Notes under the pieces: generated by a model
Told to the model about the DNA's origin: nothing
The model's database searches: none
What the model saw: only the letters and a program-made list of their open reading frames with translations
Translations under genes and position numbers: made by a program
Source: Brienomyrus brachyistius
Lineage: Eukaryota > Chordata > Actinopteri > Osteoglossiformes > Mormyridae
DNA length: 64,000 nt
Assembly: GCF_023856365.1 (NCBI RefSeq)
Contig: NW_026042672.1
Span: 62,001-126,000, forward strand
Direction of reading: 5' to 3'
Shown here: positions 54,625 through 64,000 of the stretch, piece after piece
Layout: each line of letters begins with the position of its first letter
Numbering within the stretch: position 1 is the first letter of the stretch

Positions 54625-56663
54625 GCACTCTAGATCTTGTGGCTCCACTTAGGAGTATAAAGCATAGCAATAACAAACCTGCCCCCTGGTACTCTGATAA
54701 TACACGTGAACTCAAACAGGCATCACGCAAGCTAGAGCGAAAATGGCGCTCAACTAAACTGGAAGTTTTCAAATCTGCCTGGAAAGAGAGCCTCTCTAAA
54801 TACAGACAAGCACTAGTAACTGCTCGGTCTGTGTATCTCTCCAGATTAATAGACATGAACAAAACCAATCCTAAATTCCTATTTGAATCCGTGGCTAGGA
54901 TAACACAGAATTCCTCATTAAACTTGCAAATCCCACAAGCTCTTAAGAGTGATGACTTTCTTACATTTTTTAATGGTAAGATAACTACAATTAGACAGAC
55001 TATACAGTGCACACCTTTACCTACTTACGGCTGCCTGCCTCCTGCTAGTCTTATGCCTACCAATAATGAGACCTTTGAATCATTCATTCCTATTACACAC
55101 TCAGAACTTTTGAGCTTAATTTTCTCCTGTAAATCCTCTACTAGCCTTGTAGACCCAATTCCTACAAAATTCTTCAAGGAAATTGCACCACAGATTGGCA
55201 CTACCGTGTTAAATGTGTTAAACTCTTCTCTTAGGCTTGGATATGTTCCAAAACCTTTTAAAATGGCTGTTATCAGACCCGTCCTAAAGAAACCAAATCT
55301 TGAACCCAGTGTTTTAGGAAACTATAGACCTATCTCAAATCTTCCTTTCATTTCAAAGATCATGGAAAAGGTTGTAGTTCGTCAGTTGTCCTCTTTCCTA
55401 CAAAAAACTAATGCCAATGAATTATATCAGTCTGGCTTTAGACCAAACCATAGCACAGAAACTGCTCTAGTCAAAGTAATGAATGATCTACTTGTGGCTT
55501 CTGACCGTGGCTGTGTATCTCTGTTGGTATTGCTAGATTTAACTGCAGCGTTCGATACTGTGGACCATAATATCCTCTTGGACCGGTTAGAAGGTGTAGT
55601 TGGCATTACAGGGACAGCGCTCTCTTGGTTCCGCTCATATTTGTCTGATCGCTATCAGTATGCACATGTAAACAATGAATCATCCCAGGCCACTAAAGTT
55701 GAATATGGTGTCCCACAGGGATCAGTCCTGGGCCCGCTACTGTTTACCCTATACATGCTACCTCTTGGTAACATTATTAGAAATCATGGTATTGGGTTTC
55801 ATTGTTATGCAGATGATACACAGTTGTACATATCTGTTAACCCTGATGATATATCACTGCTATCTCGGTTAGAAGACTGTCTATTAGATATCCAGTGCTG
55901 GATGGCAAAAAATTTCCTTATGTTAAACACAGAAAAAACAGAAGTTCTGGTAATTGGTCCCAAGGCTGCTAGAAATAAGTTCCACCACCTCAACGTTGGT
56001 AACCTTCCTACACAACCTAACATGGTAGTTAGAAATCTTGGCGTTCTTGTCGATTCAGATCTATGCTTTGATGCTCACATAAGAAGTATTACTAGAACTG
56101 CATTTTATCATCTACGGAACATAGCCAAGCTTCGTAAGATGCTCTCACTTAATGATGCAGAAAAACTAATACATGCCTTCGTAAGTTCCAGACTGGATTA
56201 CTGTAATGCCCTCCTATCGGGTTGCCCGTCTGGATCCTTGCATAAACTTCAGATGGTACAGAATGCTGCAGCCAGAGTTCTAACAAACACTAAAAAATTT
56301 GATCATATTACACCGGTCTTATCCTCTCTTCATTGGCTGCCAGTTAAGTCTCGAATTGACTATAAAATACTGCTATTAACTTATAAAGCACTAAATGGCC
56401 TTGCACCAGAATACCTTAGTGAACTGCTGACCACATACAACCCTCCACGCTTGCTTCGCTCTCAAGCCATGGGATATCTGTTAGTGCCTAGGGTAGAAAG
56501 AGCTACGGCAGGCTGCAGAGCTTTCTCCTACAAAGCTCCTCTGCTGTGGAATGGTCTTCCACCGGATGTGCGGGTTTCAGGTTCACTCTCAATATTCAAG
56601 TCCAGACTAAAAACACACCTGTTTAGTTTAGCGTATAGGGACACTAGTTCTAGCCCTAGCTAA
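54489..56663 (+). CDS. L2 LINE reverse transcriptase ORF (5'-truncated)
   Basis: The open frame of 724 codons is uninterrupted. L2 homology begins at about residue 48 (LDLVAPLRSIKH, nt 54630); the first 47 codons are in-frame flank. RT blocks: PVLKKPNLEPSVLGNYRPIS, SGFRPNHSTETALV, catalytic motif A LLDLTAAFDTVDH (about 350), VPQGSVLGPLLF, motif C CYADDTQLYIS with both aspartates (about 440), then SRLDYCNALLSGCPSG and SLHWLPVKSRIDY. The endonuclease domain and any ORF1 are missing, so it could not retrotranspose on its own, but the RT is intact, implying recent insertion. Clade call L2 (CR1/L2 group) from remembered fish L2 sequences and the 3' end. Confidence 0.85.
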   Translation: MASRVPDFAEMHDRCGFWRGLTGGRGGWPGEQRGSRLPRTDVYPLCTLDLVAPLRSIKHSNNKPAPWYSDNTRELKQASRKLERKWRSTKLEVFKSAWKESLSKYRQALVTARSVYLSRLIDMNKTNPKFLFESVARITQNSSLNLQIPQALKSDDFLTFFNGKITTIRQTIQCTPLPTYGCLPPASLMPTNNETFESFIPITHSELLSLIFSCKSSTSLVDPIPTKFFKEIAPQIGTTVLNVLNSSLRLGYVPKPFKMAVIRPVLKKPNLEPSVLGNYRPISNLPFISKIMEKVVVRQLSSFLQKTNANELYQSGFRPNHSTETALVKVMNDLLVASDRGCVSLLVLLDLTAAFDTVDHNILLDRLEGVVGITGTALSWFRSYLSDRYQYAHVNNESSQATKVEYGVPQGSVLGPLLFTLYMLPLGNIIRNHGIGFHCYADDTQLYISVNPDDISLLSRLEDCLLDIQCWMAKNFLMLNTEKTEVLVIGPKAARNKFHHLNVGNLPTQPNMVVRNLGVLVDSDLCFDAHIRSITRTAFYHLRNIAKLRKMLSLNDAEKLIHAFVSSRLDYCNALLSGCPSGSLHKLQMVQNAAARVLTNTKKFDHITPVLSSLHWLPVKSRIDYKILLLTYKALNGLAPEYLSELLTTYNPPRLLRSQAMGYLLVPRVERATAGCRAFSYKAPLLWNGLPPDVRVSGSLSIFKSRLKTHLFSLAYRDTSSSPS

Positions 56664-57379
56664 CTCTTCACTCCCAGGCAGACCTGTAGTGTGAGGTGTA
56701 GAGCTGGGTGGGGATCGGTGCCATTGGCTTTGGATGAACTGGATTGTCAGTGCTGTCACTCTAGCTTTGCAATCTCTTGTGGAACTGGAGTGCTGACATT
56801 TCAGGGACTCCCCATGCCGGCATTCCCACTTGCCTCTCCCTCCTACTGATGCTGCCATAGCCATATCTGCCGGAGCTTGCAGATTGCACTTCATATTGTA
56901 CTCACCTAGCTTTTAGCACTGCCAATAGCCTCCTCTACTATGCCTAATTGTACATTTTATTTCCCCTACTCCTCCTGGGGGTGATGCCTGGAGACCTCAA
57001 TCTATCAAGATATCCAGCACACCCGACCACCACCAGTGACGTCCCTGCATCCAGCTCGCCGTTCTGATCTTCCATGTATGACCCGCTGCCTTACCTCTGG
57101 TTGCCTGGCAATTGGAAGAAGACTCGGCTTCGGCATTGGCTTATCTTCCTTGCTCTCCTCTCTCTATTTGACTATCCCTGCCGGCCCCTGGAGGATGGGC
57201 TTCCCCTTTGAGTCTGGTCCCTCTCAAGGTTTCTTCCTTCTAGGGAGTTTTTCCTTGCCACTGTCGCCTATGGCTTACTCACTGGGGGCTTTGGGTGAGG
57301 ATACTGTAAAGCGCTTTGAGACAATGTAATGTTGTGATAATGCGCTATATAAAAATAAATTTGTTTGTTGTTTGTTGTT
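54625..57379 (+). mobile_element. L2 LINE insertion, 5'-truncated, 2.75 kb
   Basis: Runs from the truncated pre-RT coding region through a 3' UTR containing the conserved L2 end (CCTTTGAGTCTGGTCCCTCT, CAAGGTTTCTTCCTTCTAGG, TGCGCTATATAAAAATAAAT) to a TTTGTTG repeat tail. The tail meets the clcn7 stop codon at 57381-57383. Fragments of the same 3' end are at 14330 and 23450. Confidence 0.85.
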
Positions 57380-57380
57380 A

Positions 57381-63827
<6,447 letters not shown>

Positions 63828-64000
63828 TCAGCTCCACTAAACTGGAAATATTCAGCAAAGGTCATACAGGGGTCTTTATTGCAAGGATAAGACTCCACTG
63901 GTGTGACTCCATGCCTTTGTGGCATTTTTTTCCTGGATTATTCATCAACACAGAGCCACCTTGTACTTTCCATCCTGAAACCGAAAAATCAATGGCGGAG

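Overview
This is a teleost (ray-finned fish) nuclear DNA window. The evidence is split vertebrate genes with canonical GT-AG introns, fish-type L2, CR1/Rex-like, Tc1, hAT and Gypsy repeats, tRNA-derived SINEs with poly-A or GATG tails, and long dinucleotide microsatellites. Nothing in it looks prokaryotic.

Layout. 1-21 kb holds no recognisable host gene. It is a graveyard of nested retroelements: LINE reverse-transcriptase remnants, a solo LTR inside a LINE, Gypsy and ERV gag scraps, SINEs and MITEs, plus a 46-bp tandem array at 16.86-17.92 kb. 21.40-23.39 kb is a complete four-exon gene for a chemerin-like secreted protein (rarres2-like, 162 aa, + strand). 25.3-27.5 kb has one unassigned open segment, a hAT-like repeat and a Gypsy-type proline-rich tail with an LTR-like end. 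27.55-29.61 kb is a very uniform 29-bp satellite: 2 inverted plus 69 direct units, each with a CCAAT box. 29.75-38.46 kb is u2af2 on the minus strand (U2 snRNP auxiliary factor large subunit), ten coding exons, but the terminal exon(s) are missing where the satellite begins. 39.0 kb has an intact tRNA-Asp(GUC). 40.56-49.67 kb is rgs11 on the plus strand (R7-family RGS protein), sixteen exons, with only the extreme N-terminal exon unseen. 54.6-57.38 kb is a 5'-truncated L2 LINE with a long open RT frame, and its 3' tail abuts the clcn7 stop codon. 57.38-63.78 kb is clcn7 on the minus strand (lysosomal Cl-/H+ exchanger), fifteen C-terminal exons, running off the right edge.

Gene relationships. 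u2af2 and rgs11 are divergent, with tRNA-Asp between them. rgs11 and clcn7 are convergent; both map to 16p13.3 in human, so their proximity fits conserved synteny. The genes do not form a pathway: they are a splicing factor, a G-protein regulator, a lysosomal ion exchanger and a secreted immune/adipokine-like protein.

Most notable: the CCAAT-rich satellite appears to grow out of a palindromic MITE in a u2af2 intron and coincides with loss of the rest of u2af2, by assembly misjoin or real rearrangement. The L2 insertion sits flush against the clcn7 stop codon. Exon and repeat coordinates were read by eye; family names rest on remembered homology, not searches.
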